Origin: an uncultured Craurococcus sp.
GTDB taxonomy: Bacteria > Pseudomonadota > Alphaproteobacteria > Acetobacterales > Acetobacteraceae
Assembly (NCBI GenBank): GCA_902805545.1
Contig: CADCTD010000001.1
Location: 1 to 64,000 of the forward strand
DNA length: 64,000 nucleotides
Direction of reading: 5' to 3'
Position numbers and translations under genes: made by a program. The notes beneath the pieces are model-generated. The model saw only the letters and a list, made by a program, of their open reading frames with translations. It ran no database searches and was not told the origin of the DNA. Positions 42,196 through 51,809 of this stretch are shown piece by piece (positions within the stretch are counted from its first letter, which is position 1; the number at the start of each line of letters is the position of its first letter).

Positions 42196-42786
42196 ATGCC
42201 CGTGCGTGACTTCCTGCTGGCCTATCTGGCGATCCTGGTCACGCCCGGCCCGAACCTCTTGGTCATCGCCGGCGTGGCCGCACTGCGCGGCCTGCGCGGG
42301 GCCCTGCCGATCTGCCTCGGCATCGCGCTCGGCGCCGGAACGCTGAATGCGGCGCTGGCGGCGACGCTGCTCACCGCCCCCGTCGCCACGGCGGGCTGGA
42401 CCGGGCTCGGCCGGATGGCGGCGGCCACGCTGCTGCTCGTCGTCGCCCTCGCCATCGTACGCACCCGCCCACCCAGGGCCGGCCGCGCCGCCCGCCGCGC
42501 CCAGGGTGCGGAGTTCGGCGCCGGCTTCTGCACCGCGCTGACCAATCCGATCACCGCCGCCTTCTTCGCCGCGCAACTCCTCGGCCCACTCGCCCTGGCG
42601 GATTGCCTGATCCCGGTGCTGCCCCTGGCGGTGGCGGGCACCGCCCTCACGGTCTCGCTCGGCCTCGCCGCGCTCCTGGCGAGGCCCGCCTGCCAGCGCT
42701 TCGCCCTGGCCTGGCAGCGGCCCATCCGCCTTGTCTCGGCCGCGATGCTGGTGGCGATGGCGACCTCGATCCTCGCGTCGCTTTAG
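42196..42786 (+). CDS. LysE-family amino acid exporter
   Basis: A 196-residue inner-membrane protein with about five to six hydrophobic segments. The family signature is present at the start (LVTPGPNLLVIAGVAAL) and in the middle (FGAGFCTALTNPITAAFFAA). LysE/RhtB proteins export amino acids or derivatives. The substrate is not predictable. The last codons overlap the pepN stop on the other strand (TTAG). Confidence 0.9.
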   Translation: MPVRDFLLAYLAILVTPGPNLLVIAGVAALRGLRGALPICLGIALGAGTLNAALAATLLTAPVATAGWTGLGRMAAATLLLVVALAIVRTRPPRAGRAARRAQGAEFGAGFCTALTNPITAAFFAAQLLGPLALADCLIPVLPLAVAGTALTVSLGLAALLARPACQRFALAWQRPIRLVSAAMLVAMATSILASL

Positions 42787-45404
42787 GCCAACCCCTTCGA
42801 CGCCTTCTCGAAGGTCCCCTTGCTGAGCTTCGGCACCGCCAGCACCCGCTGCAGCTCCCGCCGCATCAGCGCCGCGCGGGCCGGAGCCTGCCGCCGCCAT
42901 TGCCCGAGCGGACCCACCATCCGCGCCGCGATCGAGCCGTTGATCGGGTCGAGCGCAATCACCGCATCGGCGAGGAAGCGGTAGCCCTCGCCGTCCTCGC
43001 GGTGGAAGTGCAGCGGGTTCCCCGCCGCGAAGGCTCCGACCAGCGACCGCGCGCGGTTCGGGTTGCGCAGGTCGAAATCCGCATGGCCATAGAGCGTCCG
43101 CACCGCCTCCATCGTATCCGCCCGCGACGACATCGCCTGGATCGAGAACCACTTGTCGAGCACCAGGTCGTCGCCCCGCCAGCGCGCATGGAAATCGGCG
43201 AGCGGCCGCTCCCGCGCCGGCCCTTCCGCATCGGCAAGCAGCGAGAGCGCCGCCAGCCTGTCCGTCATGTTCCCCGCGTCCCGGTACTGCGCCTCGGCGA
43301 GGCCGACATCGCCAGCCGCGACGAGATAGGCGAGGCAGGAATTGCGCAGCGCCCGCCGCCCGATGCTCCTGCCATCGACGCGGTACTCGCCCGCATCGGC
43401 CAGCGCGGCATAGGTCTCGCGCAGCACGTCGCCGCAGCGCCGCCCGACTTCGCGCCGCAGGTGCTCCCGCACGGCATGCACCGCAGCCGGCTCGGCGACC
43501 TCCATCTGGTCGGCGACGAAACCCTCGCCCGGCAGCGCCAGCGCCTCCGCGGCGAAGGCCGGGTCCGCCTCAGCCCCGCGCAGCGTGTTGCGCACCGCCT
43601 CCTCCAACGCGGCGTCGAAGCCGAGCGCCTCGCCCCGCAGATGGGCGGCCACCATCTGCAGCATCAGCCCCGCGGCATATTGCAGCCCGCTCTCCCAACG
43701 GACGAAGGGATCCGTGTCATGCACGGCGAGGAAGCGCAACCGATCCGGCGCGACGCCCTTCAGCTTCACCGGCGCCGAGAAGCCGCGCAGCAGGGACGGC
43801 ACGGGCGGCCCATCGACATCCTCGAAGACGAATTCCTGCTCATCCTCCTCAAGCAGCAGCACCCGCGTCCCCGGCTTCGCCTCGTTCTCCCCGGCGAGCC
43901 GCGTCGCCACCTCCCGCCCGCCCGCATCGAGCAGGCCCATCGCGACCGGGATCGGCACCGGGTGCTTCCCGGCCTGCCCCGGCGTCGGCGGTATCCGCTG
44001 CCGCAAGGTCAGCACCCAACGCCGCGCCTCCTTCTCGTAGCGGTCCTCGGCGGTGAGTTCCGGCGTTCCCGCCTGGTCGTACCAGCCCATGAAGCCGGAG
44101 AGGTCGACGCCCGAGGCCTCCTGCATTGCCGCGACGAAATCCTCGATCGTCACTGCCTGGTTGTCGCAGCGCGCGATGTAGAGATCCATCCCGCGCCGGA
44201 AGGCTGCCGCGCCGATCCGCGTATGGATCAGCCGCACCACCTCGGCGCCCTTCTGGTAGACCGTCGGCGTGTAGAAATTGTCGATCTCGATATAGCTGTC
44301 CGGCCGCACCGGATGCGCCATCGGCCCTGCATCCTCGGGGAATTGCGCCGCCCGCAGCCCCCGCACGTCGCGGATGCGCTTCACCGCCCGGCTGCCATGG
44401 TCGGCGCTGAACTCCTGGTCGCGGAAGACCGTCAGCCCCTCCTTCAGCGAGAGCTGGAACCAGTCCCGGCAGGTGACGCGGTTGCCCGTCCAGTTGTGGA
44501 AATATTCATGTGCGATGACGGTCTCGATGCCCTGGTAGTCGCCATCCGTCGCCGTCTCCGGCTTGGCGAGGACGTATTTGGTGTTGAAGACGTTGAGCCC
44601 CTTGTTCTCCATCGCCCCCATGTTGAAGTCGGAGACGGCGGCGATGTTGAACACGTCGAGGTCGTATTCGAGTCCGAAGACCTCCTCATCCCACTTCATC
44701 GAGCGAATGAGGCTGTCCATCGCATGGCCGCAGCGGTCCTCGTCGCCCCGCCGCACCCAGATGTTGAGCGCCACCCGCCGCCCGGATTTCGTGACGAAGC
44801 TGTCGCGCACGTCGACCAGGTCGCCCGCGACGAGGGCGAAGAGGTAGCTCGGCTTCGGATGCGGATCGACCCAGCGCACCCAGTGCGTCCCGTCCTCGCC
44901 AAGCCCCGTCCCCGCCGGATTGCCGTTGGAGAGCAGCACCGGGCACCGCGCCCGCTCGGCATGGAGGGTGACGGTGTAGCGCGCCATCACATCCGGCCGG
45001 TCCGGGAAGAAGGTGATCCGCCGGAACCCCTCCGCCTCGCACTGCGTGTAGAAATTGCCCCCCGAGGTGTAGAGCCCCGAGAGCTCGGTGTTCTTCTCGG
45101 GCGCGATGCGCACCAGCGTCTCCAGCAGCCCAGCCTCCGGCGCATCCGCGATGGTGAGCGACCCGTCCGCGCCGAGCCGTGCCCGCCCCTCCGCCAGCGC
45201 CACCCCGTCGAGCTTCGCCTCGAGCAGCGTGAGCCCGTCCCCGTCGAGCCGGAACTCGCCCGGCCCGTTGCGCCGGAAGCCGAGCCGCGCCCGCACCAGC
45301 GTCGCCGCCGGGTCGAGCCGGAATTCCAGCTCGACCGTGTCGATGAGGAAGGCGGGCGGCCGGTAATCGGCCCGGCGGGTCGCCTGCGGAGCGCTATCGG
45401 GCAT
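42783..45404 (-). CDS. pepN: Aminopeptidase N
   Basis: An 873-residue M1 metallopeptidase that removes N-terminal residues from peptides in the cytoplasm. The exopeptidase motif is GAMENKGLN. The zinc site is His299-Glu300-x-x-His303 in HEYFHNWTGNRVTCRDWF with Glu322 in LSLKEGL. The long C-terminal region (DUF3458-like Ig domain and alpha-helical repeats) brings it to the normal size of gammaproteobacterial-type PepN. It follows the Bug-family gene by 69 bases and converges with lysE. Confidence 0.97.
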   Translation of the reverse strand: MPDSAPQATRRADYRPPAFLIDTVELEFRLDPAATLVRARLGFRRNGPGEFRLDGDGLTLLEAKLDGVALAEGRARLGADGSLTIADAPEAGLLETLVRIAPEKNTELSGLYTSGGNFYTQCEAEGFRRITFFPDRPDVMARYTVTLHAERARCPVLLSNGNPAGTGLGEDGTHWVRWVDPHPKPSYLFALVAGDLVDVRDSFVTKSGRRVALNIWVRRGDEDRCGHAMDSLIRSMKWDEEVFGLEYDLDVFNIAAVSDFNMGAMENKGLNVFNTKYVLAKPETATDGDYQGIETVIAHEYFHNWTGNRVTCRDWFQLSLKEGLTVFRDQEFSADHGSRAVKRIRDVRGLRAAQFPEDAGPMAHPVRPDSYIEIDNFYTPTVYQKGAEVVRLIHTRIGAAAFRRGMDLYIARCDNQAVTIEDFVAAMQEASGVDLSGFMGWYDQAGTPELTAEDRYEKEARRWVLTLRQRIPPTPGQAGKHPVPIPVAMGLLDAGGREVATRLAGENEAKPGTRVLLLEEDEQEFVFEDVDGPPVPSLLRGFSAPVKLKGVAPDRLRFLAVHDTDPFVRWESGLQYAAGLMLQMVAAHLRGEALGFDAALEEAVRNTLRGAEADPAFAAEALALPGEGFVADQMEVAEPAAVHAVREHLRREVGRRCGDVLRETYAALADAGEYRVDGRSIGRRALRNSCLAYLVAAGDVGLAEAQYRDAGNMTDRLAALSLLADAEGPARERPLADFHARWRGDDLVLDKWFSIQAMSSRADTMEAVRTLYGHADFDLRNPNRARSLVGAFAAGNPLHFHREDGEGYRFLADAVIALDPINGSIAARMVGPLGQWRRQAPARAALMRRELQRVLAVPKLSKGTFEKASKGLA

Positions 45405-45473
45405 CTCTCTGATCCATTTCCATCACGGTCAGCCGAAGATCGGGTCGCCCCGGCCATTCTGCGAGAGGCGCCC

Positions 45474-46451
45474 TCATTCGACCCGGATCTTGTTGGCCTC
45501 GATCACCTGACGGAACTGCTCCCGATGCGTCCTGAGGAAGGCAGTGAATTCCGCCGTCCCCCGCGGCTCCGGCTGGAAGCCGATCGCGGCCAGGCGCGAG
45601 CGCACCTCTTCCGTCGCCATCGCCCGCCCGGTCTCCTCGGCGAGGCGCGCGATGATCTCCGGCGGCGTCCCCGCCGGCATCATGTAGCCGCCGAATGCCC
45701 CAACATCGAAGCCAGCTGCCTCCGGCACGCTGGCGAGCGGCGCGATGCCCGGCGCCAGCGGGCTCCCCGCCGCGAGTGTGATGCCGAGCGAGCGCAGCGC
45801 CCCCTGCCGCACCAGCGGCCCCGTCGCCGCCAGCGTGTCGATGGCGAAATCCACCTGCCCCGCCACCACCGAGGTCAGCGCCGGCCCACTGCCCTGGAAG
45901 GGCACATGCACGGCATCCGTCAGCCCCGTCTTGCTCAGGAACATCAAGGTGATGAGATGCGCCGCCGCGCCAGTCCCCGAGGAGGCATAGGTGAACTTGC
46001 CCGGATTCGCCTTCACCACGCGGATGAACTCCGCCGTATCCTTGGCCGGGAAGTTGTTCGTCACCGTCAGCAGGTAGGGCGAGACGCCGATCATCGCGAC
46101 CGGCGCCAGATCCTTCTCCGGGTCATAGGGCGTGCGCTGCACCAACGGCGCGGTGGTGATCGGCCCGGTCGAGGCGGCGAGGATTGTGTAGCCATCCGGC
46201 GCCGCCTTGGCGACCGTATCGGTCCCGATCATCCCGGCGGCACCGGCCCTGTTGTCGGGCACGACCGGCTGTCCCCATTGCCCCGAGAGCTGGTTCGCGA
46301 CGACGCGCGCCATGAGGTCGGTCGCCTGGCCCGGCGGCCAGGGCACGACCAGCCGCACCGGGCGGGACGGGTAGGGGCCCTGCGCCTGCGCAAGGCTGAG
46401 GCGCGGCGCGGCAAGCCCGGCGCCTGCGAGCAGAAGGGTACGACGATCCAT
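45474..46451 (-). CDS. Bug-family (tripartite tricarboxylate) binding protein
   Basis: A 325-residue periplasmic solute-binding protein of the TctC/Bug family. The N terminus MDRRTLLLAGAGLAAP has an RR pair before a hydrophobic stretch. Family blocks are YPSRPVRLVVPWPPGQATD, GYTILAASTGP and DAVHVPFQGSGPALTSVVAGQ. TctA/TctB membrane partners are absent from the window, which is common for this expanded family. The ligand is probably a small carboxylate. Confidence 0.92.
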   Translation of the reverse strand: MDRRTLLLAGAGLAAPRLSLAQAQGPYPSRPVRLVVPWPPGQATDLMARVVANQLSGQWGQPVVPDNRAGAAGMIGTDTVAKAAPDGYTILAASTGPITTAPLVQRTPYDPEKDLAPVAMIGVSPYLLTVTNNFPAKDTAEFIRVVKANPGKFTYASSGTGAAAHLITLMFLSKTGLTDAVHVPFQGSGPALTSVVAGQVDFAIDTLAATGPLVRQGALRSLGITLAAGSPLAPGIAPLASVPEAAGFDVGAFGGYMMPAGTPPEIIARLAEETGRAMATEEVRSRLAAIGFQPEPRGTAEFTAFLRTHREQFRQVIEANKIRVE

Positions 46452-46682
46452 GGCACGTTTCCCCGTTTTTCGTTTTGCCCGGCGAGCATAGGGCAGGGGA
46501 CCGGTCGACTCCACCCGCATCCCAGCGCGGTGGGCCACCGGCGCCCTGTTCCCTGGCGCCGAGGCGGGCGGATTCCCTGGGGCTCGCGCTCGGCTCCGCC
46601 TTGGCCGGCCGTCCGTCAGCTGCCGCCGGATCGCCGGCGCCCCCGTCCACCGCAGCTCCCGCATCGTCCCCCGCCGTCCGGC

Positions 46683-46704
46683 GACGCGGCCTGGCTGCCG
46701 CGTC
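46683..46704 (-). terminator. Hairpin at the end of the class III ADH gene
   Basis: Read on the minus strand, GACGCGGC-AGCCAG-GCCGCGTC is a perfect 8-bp stem with a 6-base loop. It overlaps the last two bases of the stop codon. No T-tract follows. It is the best-formed hairpin in the window and would separate this gene from the Bug-family gene 251 bases away; that gap otherwise shows no gene. Confidence 0.55.
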
Positions 46705-47815
46705 AGTAGATGACGACGCTGCGGATGCTCTCCCCCCGCTCCATCAGCTCGAAGCCATGGTTGATCTGCTCGAGAGGCATGGTGTGGGTGATGAGGCTGT
46801 CGATGTCGATCTTCCCCTCCATGTACCAGTCGACGATCTTCGGCACGTCCGTCCGTCCGCGCGCCCCGCCGAAGGCCGTGCCGCGCCAGTTCCGCCCGGT
46901 GACGAGCTGGAAGGGCCGCGTGCTGATCTCCTCGCCCGCCCCGGCGACGCCGATGATGATGCTCTCGCCCCAGCCGCGATGGGTGCATTCCAGCGCCTGG
47001 CGCATCACCTTCGTGTTGCCGATGCATTCGAAGGAAAAGTCGGCCCCGCCGCCCGTCAGGTCGACGATCGCCTGCACCACCTTGTCCGCGCCGACCTCGT
47101 TCGGGTTGACGAAATGCGTCATGCCGAACTTCCGCGCCATCGCCTCGCGCGCCGGGTTGAGGTCGATGCCGATGATCTTGTCGGCGCCCACCATCCGCGC
47201 GCCCTGCAGCACGTTGAGCCCGATGCCGCCGAGCCCGAAGACCGCGACATTCGCCCCCGGCCAGACCTTCGCCGTGTTGATGACGGCACCCACACCGGTC
47301 GTCACGCCGCAGCCGATGTAGCAGATCTTGTCGAAGGGCGCGTCCTCGCGGATCTTCGCCAGCGCGATTTCCGGCAGGACGGTGAAGTTGGCGAAGGTGC
47401 TGCAGCCCATGTAGTGCATCACCTGCGTCCCCTCGCAGGAGAAGCGGCTCGTCCCGTCCGGCATGAGCCCCTTGCCCTGGGTCGCGCGGATCGCGGTGCA
47501 GAGGTTGCTCCGCTGGCTGAGACAGGTTTTGCACTGCCGGCACTCCGGCGTGTAGAGCGGGATCACATGGTCGCCCGGCTTCAGGCTGGCGACGCCGGCG
47601 CCCACCTCGCGCACGATGCCCGCCCCCTCATGCCCGAGGATGGCGGGGAACAGCCCCTCGGGGTCCCGCCCGCTCAGCGTGTACTGGTCGGTATGGCAGA
47701 GGCCGGTCGCCATGACCTCGACGAGCACTTCCCCCGCCCTCGGCCCCTCGATCTCGATGGTCTCGATGCTGAGCGGCTTTCCCGCCGCCCAGGCCACTGC
47801 CGCGCGCGTCTTCAT
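46703..47815 (-). CDS. adhC: S-(hydroxymethyl)glutathione dehydrogenase (class III ADH)
   Basis: A 370-residue zinc alcohol dehydrogenase oxidising S-hydroxymethylglutathione in formaldehyde detoxification. Catalytic zinc ligands are Cys in [12 protein letters not shown], His in GHEGAG and Cys in [13 protein letters not shown]. The structural zinc Cys cluster is in [15 protein letters not shown]. The NAD motif is [14 protein letters not shown]. The ATG at 47815 has AGGGGGA upstream. No S-formylglutathione hydrolase gene is beside it. Confidence 0.96.
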   Translation of the reverse strand: MKTRAAVAWAAGKPLSIETIEIEGPRAGEVLVEVMATGLCHTDQYTLSGRDPEGLFPAILGHEGAGIVREVGAGVASLKPGDHVIPLYTPECRQCKTCLSQRSNLCTAIRATQGKGLMPDGTSRFSCEGTQVMHYMGCSTFANFTVLPEIALAKIREDAPFDKICYIGCGVTTGVGAVINTAKVWPGANVAVFGLGGIGLNVLQGARMVGADKIIGIDLNPAREAMARKFGMTHFVNPNEVGADKVVQAIVDLTGGGADFSFECIGNTKVMRQALECTHRGWGESIIIGVAGAGEEISTRPFQLVTGRNWRGTAFGGARGRTDVPKIVDWYMEGKIDIDSLITHTMPLEQINHGFELMERGESIRSVVIY

Positions 47816-47882
47816 GGGCTGGTCCCCCTGCCGGTCTTGGCCGCACTCTGCCGCCAGTCCCGACAAGGGTCCAGAAGCGCGG

Positions 47883-48287
47883 TCAGCCCTTCAGGTCGGC
47901 CGGCACCTTGCCGCCATTCTCGGCAAGCTTCCGCATCACCTGGCCATGCAGCCAGATGTTCATCGCCGCCGAATCACCCGTATCCCCGGTGTAGTTGAGC
48001 TCCCTCGCCAACTCCTTCCGGTTCTCGAGGCTGCTGTCCAGCTCCAGCAGCTTCATCAGGTCGACGATGGAATGCCGCCAGTCCAGCCGCTGCCGCTGCT
48101 CCGACGCCAGGCCGTCGAGGATGCCGGTCACGTCGATCGGCGCCGCGGCGGCCGCCCCGCCCGAGGCGGGCAGGTCATCGGCCGGCCCCGGTGATTGCGG
48201 CGGCCCCCCCGCGATTCCGCCCTGCGAGGCGGGGGCTGCCTCGGCATGCCCCTTCAGCTTATCGAGAATTCGACCGAACCAACTCAT
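47883..48287 (-). CDS. DUF3597 domain protein
   Basis: A 134-residue protein. The N terminus is a short basic helix ([15 protein letters not shown]), followed by a Gly/Pro/Ala-rich linker (about 16-50) and the DUF3597 domain (about 50-134). The domain has [38 protein letters not shown] and a closing [18 protein letters not shown]. The family is often found with stress-related proteins, but the function is unknown. ATG 48287 has GGGAG 9-10 bases upstream. Confidence 0.85.
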   Translation of the reverse strand: MSWFGRILDKLKGHAEAAPASQGGIAGGPPQSPGPADDLPASGGAAAAAPIDVTGILDGLASEQRQRLDWRHSIVDLMKLLELDSSLENRKELARELNYTGDTGDSAAMNIWLHGQVMRKLAENGGKVPADLKG

Positions 48288-48341
48288 GCGGATCACTCCC
48301 TGGACTCTTGAGGCCCAACGATCCGCGCCCCATTCGGTTCA

Positions 48342-48998
48342 TCAGATAAGCGGCGCCTCATCCGGCTCCAGCGCCCGGGCGAGGAAGCCATCCGCCATCG
48401 GCGCGTACTCCTCCCACAACGCCCGCAGGGCCGGCAGCGGCGCCTCCGCCTTGTCGACGCGCAGGTCGACATGGGGAAAGGCCTGCCGCCACACCACCAT
48501 GAGGCTCGCCGAGCTCACCGCCCCATGCTCGCCGCCGGCGGCCTCGCCCGCTTCCAGCCCCCGCATCAGCCGTTCCGCCAGCGGCAGCCCCGGCGTGGCG
48601 AGGAAGGCCCCGACCATCGCCCCCGGCACCCGGTCGGTGGAGAGGATGTTGCCGATCGCCACCACGCCGTCGCCTTGCGCCGCGCCGAGCTCCGGCTTCA
48701 CCTTCGCCCCATGAAAATGCGCCGTCCCGCCCGTGGCATCGAGCACGGCGATCTGCCGCCAGGCATGATGCGGCGTCGACGCCACCAGCGCCGCCACCAC
48801 CGCCTCCGCCCCGCAGCCCGAGCGCAGCAGGTCGAGCCCCCGCGGGCCCAGCCCCGGATCCGTCCGATGCTGCGTCAGCACCGCCCCGACGCCGGCCGCA
48901 CAGAAGGGCACCCGGCTGCCGACGGCAATGGAGGAGGTCGTCACCGCCGCCCCGATCTGCCCCGTCCGCGCGCAGCGGCCGATCAGCGAGAAGGTCAC
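48342..48998 (-). CDS. DUF1028 family protein (Ntn-hydrolase-like)
   Basis: A 218-residue protein of the DUF1028 family. The N terminus MTFSLIGRCARTGQIGAAVT is characteristic, and processing to an N-terminal Thr is assumed for the Ntn-hydrolase-like fold. Later blocks are HHAWRQIAVLDATGG and GNILSTDRVPGAMVGAF. The substrate is unknown. Its ATG overlaps the carboxyltransferase stop by 4 bases, a strong sign of shared function or regulation. Confidence 0.85.
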   Translation of the reverse strand: MTFSLIGRCARTGQIGAAVTTSSIAVGSRVPFCAAGVGAVLTQHRTDPGLGPRGLDLLRSGCGAEAVVAALVASTPHHAWRQIAVLDATGGTAHFHGAKVKPELGAAQGDGVVAIGNILSTDRVPGAMVGAFLATPGLPLAERLMRGLEAGEAAGGEHGAVSSASLMVVWRQAFPHVDLRVDKAEAPLPALRALWEEYAPMADGFLARALEPDEAPLI

Positions 48999-50557
48999 GG
49001 CCGCACCCCCCGCCCGATCCGCCCCGGCTCCCGCAGCTTCTCGGCAAAGCCCGCGAATTCACAGAGCAGCCGCCGCGTCTGCCGCGGGTCGATGATCTCC
49101 TCCGCCCAGAACGCCTCCGCCGTCCGGAGAGGGCTGCGGAGCTTCTGCAGCCGCGCCTCGATCTCGGCGAGCCTCGCGGCCGGATCCTTCGCACCCTCGA
49201 TATCCGCCCGGTAGGCCGCCTCGATCCCGCCCTCCAGCGGCAGCGACCCCCAGCGCGCCGAGGGCCAGGCGTAGCGGATGGAGAACCGCCCCGCCGGCTG
49301 GTGGATCGCCCCCGCCACGCCGAAGGCGTTGCGCAGGATCACCGTGCACCACGGCACCCGGCTCTGGTTGATCGCCGCCATCGCCCGCACCCCCCAGCGG
49401 ATCGTCCCCCGCTGCTCCGCCTCCAGCCCGATCATGAAGCCCGGGCAGTCCATCAGGTGCACGACGGGCAGATGGAAGGTATCGGCGAGGTCGACGAAGC
49501 GGATGATCTTGGCGCAGGCATCCGCCGTCCAGGACCCCGCATAGAACATCGGGTCGCCCGCGATGACCGCCACCGGCAGCCCATCGAGCCGCGCCAGCGC
49601 GGTCACGACCGAGCGCCCGAAATACCGCCCCATCTCGAAGACGCTGCCCGCATCGAGCAGCCCCTCGATCAGCGGCCGGATCCGGTAGGGCTTCCGGATC
49701 TCCCGCGGGATGGCCGAGAGCCAGCCCTCCTCCCCCCGCGCCGGGTCATCCTCGCAGGCGGTCCGCGCCGGCAGCTCATGCACCGAGCTCGGCAGGTAGC
49801 TCAGGAACCGCCGCGCCGCCGCAAAGGCCTCCTCCTCGCTGTCGACGGCATGGTCGACCGACCCGGCCCGCGTCTGCGTCTCCCATCCGCCGAGCTCCTG
49901 CTTGGTGAACTGCCGCGGCCCCAGCGCATTCACCACCGGCGGCCCGGCGACGAACATTGCCGAGCCTTCCTTGGTCATCACCGAGAAATGCGTCGCCGCC
50001 AGCCGCGCCGCCCCGAGCCCCGCGACGGACCCCAAGCCCAGCCCCACCACCGGCACGACCGAGAGGTTGTCGCCCGTCAGGTGATACATGGCCTCCCCGC
50101 CGATCCCGCCCGGCAGGTTGGCCCGTCCGGTCGTCTCGATCGTCTTGACCGAGCCGCCGCCGCCCGAGCCCTCGATGATCCGGATGATCGGCAGCCGCAG
50201 CTCCCGCGCCATCCGCTCCGCCATGATCGGCTTCTCGCGGATCGTGGCATCCGCGCTGCCGCCCCGCACGGTGAAGTCGTCCCCCACGACGACCACCGGC
50301 CGCCCCTCGACCCGCCCCCGCCCCATCACGCAGTTGGACGGCGTGAAGGCGCTGAGCTCTCCATCCGCCCCGTACTGCGCCTTGCCCGCGATGGCCCCGA
50401 CCTCATGGAAGGAGCCTGCATCGAGCATCCGGTCCACCCGCTCCCGCACCGTGAGCCGCCCGCCGGCATGCTGCCGCGCCACCTTCTCCGGCCCGCCCAT
50501 GGCCTGCGCCATGGCCTCGCGCCGGGCGAGGTCCTCCAGCTCCGGCTGCCAGCTCAT
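48995..50557 (-). CDS. Acyl-CoA carboxylase, carboxyltransferase subunit
   Basis: A 520-residue carboxyltransferase with two crotonase-like halves. Blocks are QHAGGRLTVRERVDRMLDAG, GSGGGGSVKTIETTG, the oxyanion-forming FGRSVVTALARLDGLPVAVI, and DCPGFMIGLEAEQRGTIRWG. It resembles the beta subunits of propionyl-, methylcrotonyl- and geranyl-CoA carboxylases. No biotin carboxylase or biotin carrier gene is adjacent. The start at 50557 has GGAGGGACGG directly before it; an ATG 4 codons earlier would include this ribosome site. Confidence 0.9.
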   Translation of the reverse strand: MSWQPELEDLARREAMAQAMGGPEKVARQHAGGRLTVRERVDRMLDAGSFHEVGAIAGKAQYGADGELSAFTPSNCVMGRGRVEGRPVVVVGDDFTVRGGSADATIREKPIMAERMARELRLPIIRIIEGSGGGGSVKTIETTGRANLPGGIGGEAMYHLTGDNLSVVPVVGLGLGSVAGLGAARLAATHFSVMTKEGSAMFVAGPPVVNALGPRQFTKQELGGWETQTRAGSVDHAVDSEEEAFAAARRFLSYLPSSVHELPARTACEDDPARGEEGWLSAIPREIRKPYRIRPLIEGLLDAGSVFEMGRYFGRSVVTALARLDGLPVAVIAGDPMFYAGSWTADACAKIIRFVDLADTFHLPVVHLMDCPGFMIGLEAEQRGTIRWGVRAMAAINQSRVPWCTVILRNAFGVAGAIHQPAGRFSIRYAWPSARWGSLPLEGGIEAAYRADIEGAKDPAARLAEIEARLQKLRSPLRTAEAFWAEEIIDPRQTRRLLCEFAGFAEKLREPGRIGRGVRP

Positions 50558-50628
50558 CCGTCCCTCCATGCCTTTCCCCGGATGCTAGCCGCGCCTATCT
50601 TCCGCGGGGAGAGGAACGGAGCACCTTG

Positions 50629-51807
50629 ATGGCCGAGACGCTGGACGCCTGCATCGTGGGCTGGGCCCATACCCCCTTCGGCAAGCTGGAGGAGCCGGAT
50701 ATCGAGAGCCTGCTCGCCCGGGTCGGCCGCGCCGCCGTCGAGGATGCCGGCATCTCGCCGGCCGATATCGATGCCGGCTTCCTCGGCGTCTTCGGCGAAG
50801 GCTTCACCAACCAGGGCTTCCCAAGCTCGCTGGTGCTCCAGTCCATCCCGGAGCTGCGCTTCAAGCCCATCACCCGCTATGAGAACGCCTGCGCCACGGG
50901 CAGCGCCGCCATCCACGGCGCCCTCGACTTCCTCGCCGCCAGGCGCGGCCGCTTCGCCCTCGTGCTGGGGGCCGAGAAGATGACCGCGACGCCCGGCCCC
51001 CAGGTCGGCGAGATCCTGCTGAACGCCAGCTACCGCAAGACCGAGCAGGATATCCGCGGCGGCTTCGCCGGCGTCTTCGGCCGCATCGCCGAGGCCTATT
51101 TCCAGCGCCATGGCGACCAGTCCGACGCCCTCGCCGCCATCGCCGCCAAGAATCACAAGAACGGCGTCGACAACCCCTGGGCGCAGATGCGGAAGGACCT
51201 CGGCTACGCCTTCTGCCGCGCGGAGTCGGAGAAGAACCCCTTCGTCGCCCCGCCGCTGAAGCGCACCGATTGCAGCCTCGTCTCCGACGGCGCCGCCGCC
51301 ATGATCATCACTGACGCCGAGACGGCGAAGTCGATGCAGAAGGCGGTCCGCTTCCGCGCCGCCGTGCAGGTGAACGACTACCTCCCCATCGCCGCGCGCG
51401 ACATCATCCGCTTCGAGGGACCGCGCGAGGCCTGGTCCCGCGCCCTCGACCAGGCCGGGCTCGGCGCCGCGACCGACCTCTCCTTCGTCGAGACGCATGA
51501 CTGCTTCACCATCGCCGAGCTGATCGAGTACGAGGCGATGGGCCTGACGCCGGAAGGGCAGGGCGCCCGCGCCGTGCTCGAGGGCTGGACCGCCGCCGAC
51601 GGCAAGCTTCCCGTCAACCGCTCCGGCGGCCTCAAGGCCAAGGGCCACCCGATCGGCGCCACCGGGGTCTCCATGCATGTGCTGACGGCGATGCAGCTCA
51701 CCGGCACCGCCGGCGACTTGCAGCTGCCGAAGGCTGATCTCGGCGGCGTCTTCAACATGGGCGGCGCCGCCGTCGCCAATTACGTCTCCATCCTCGAACG
51801 CGCCTGA
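50629..51807 (+). CDS. Thiolase (SCP-x/acetyl-CoA acetyltransferase-like)
   Basis: A 392-residue thiolase. Nucleophile Cys88 is in YENACATGSAAIHGALDF. The SCP2-thiolase-type HDCFTIAELIEYEAMGL gives the first His, and GGLKAKGHPIGATGVSMH the second. It cleaves a 3-oxoacyl-CoA or condenses acetyl-CoA; members of this group often lack the final Cys of degradative thiolases, as seems the case here. It is divergent from the carboxyltransferase gene (71 bases), and cutA begins 2 bases after it. Confidence 0.88.
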   Translation: MAETLDACIVGWAHTPFGKLEEPDIESLLARVGRAAVEDAGISPADIDAGFLGVFGEGFTNQGFPSSLVLQSIPELRFKPITRYENACATGSAAIHGALDFLAARRGRFALVLGAEKMTATPGPQVGEILLNASYRKTEQDIRGGFAGVFGRIAEAYFQRHGDQSDALAAIAAKNHKNGVDNPWAQMRKDLGYAFCRAESEKNPFVAPPLKRTDCSLVSDGAAAMIITDAETAKSMQKAVRFRAAVQVNDYLPIAARDIIRFEGPREAWSRALDQAGLGAATDLSFVETHDCFTIAELIEYEAMGLTPEGQGARAVLEGWTAADGKLPVNRSGGLKAKGHPIGATGVSMHVLTAMQLTGTAGDLQLPKADLGGVFNMGGAAVANYVSILERA

Positions 51808-51809
51808 GG

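Noticed and set aside
42603-46709. A 1368-codon open frame on the plus strand
   Set aside because: It is antisense to pepN and the Bug-family gene and is open only because of GC-rich codon use. It is Arg/Pro/His-rich with no domain.
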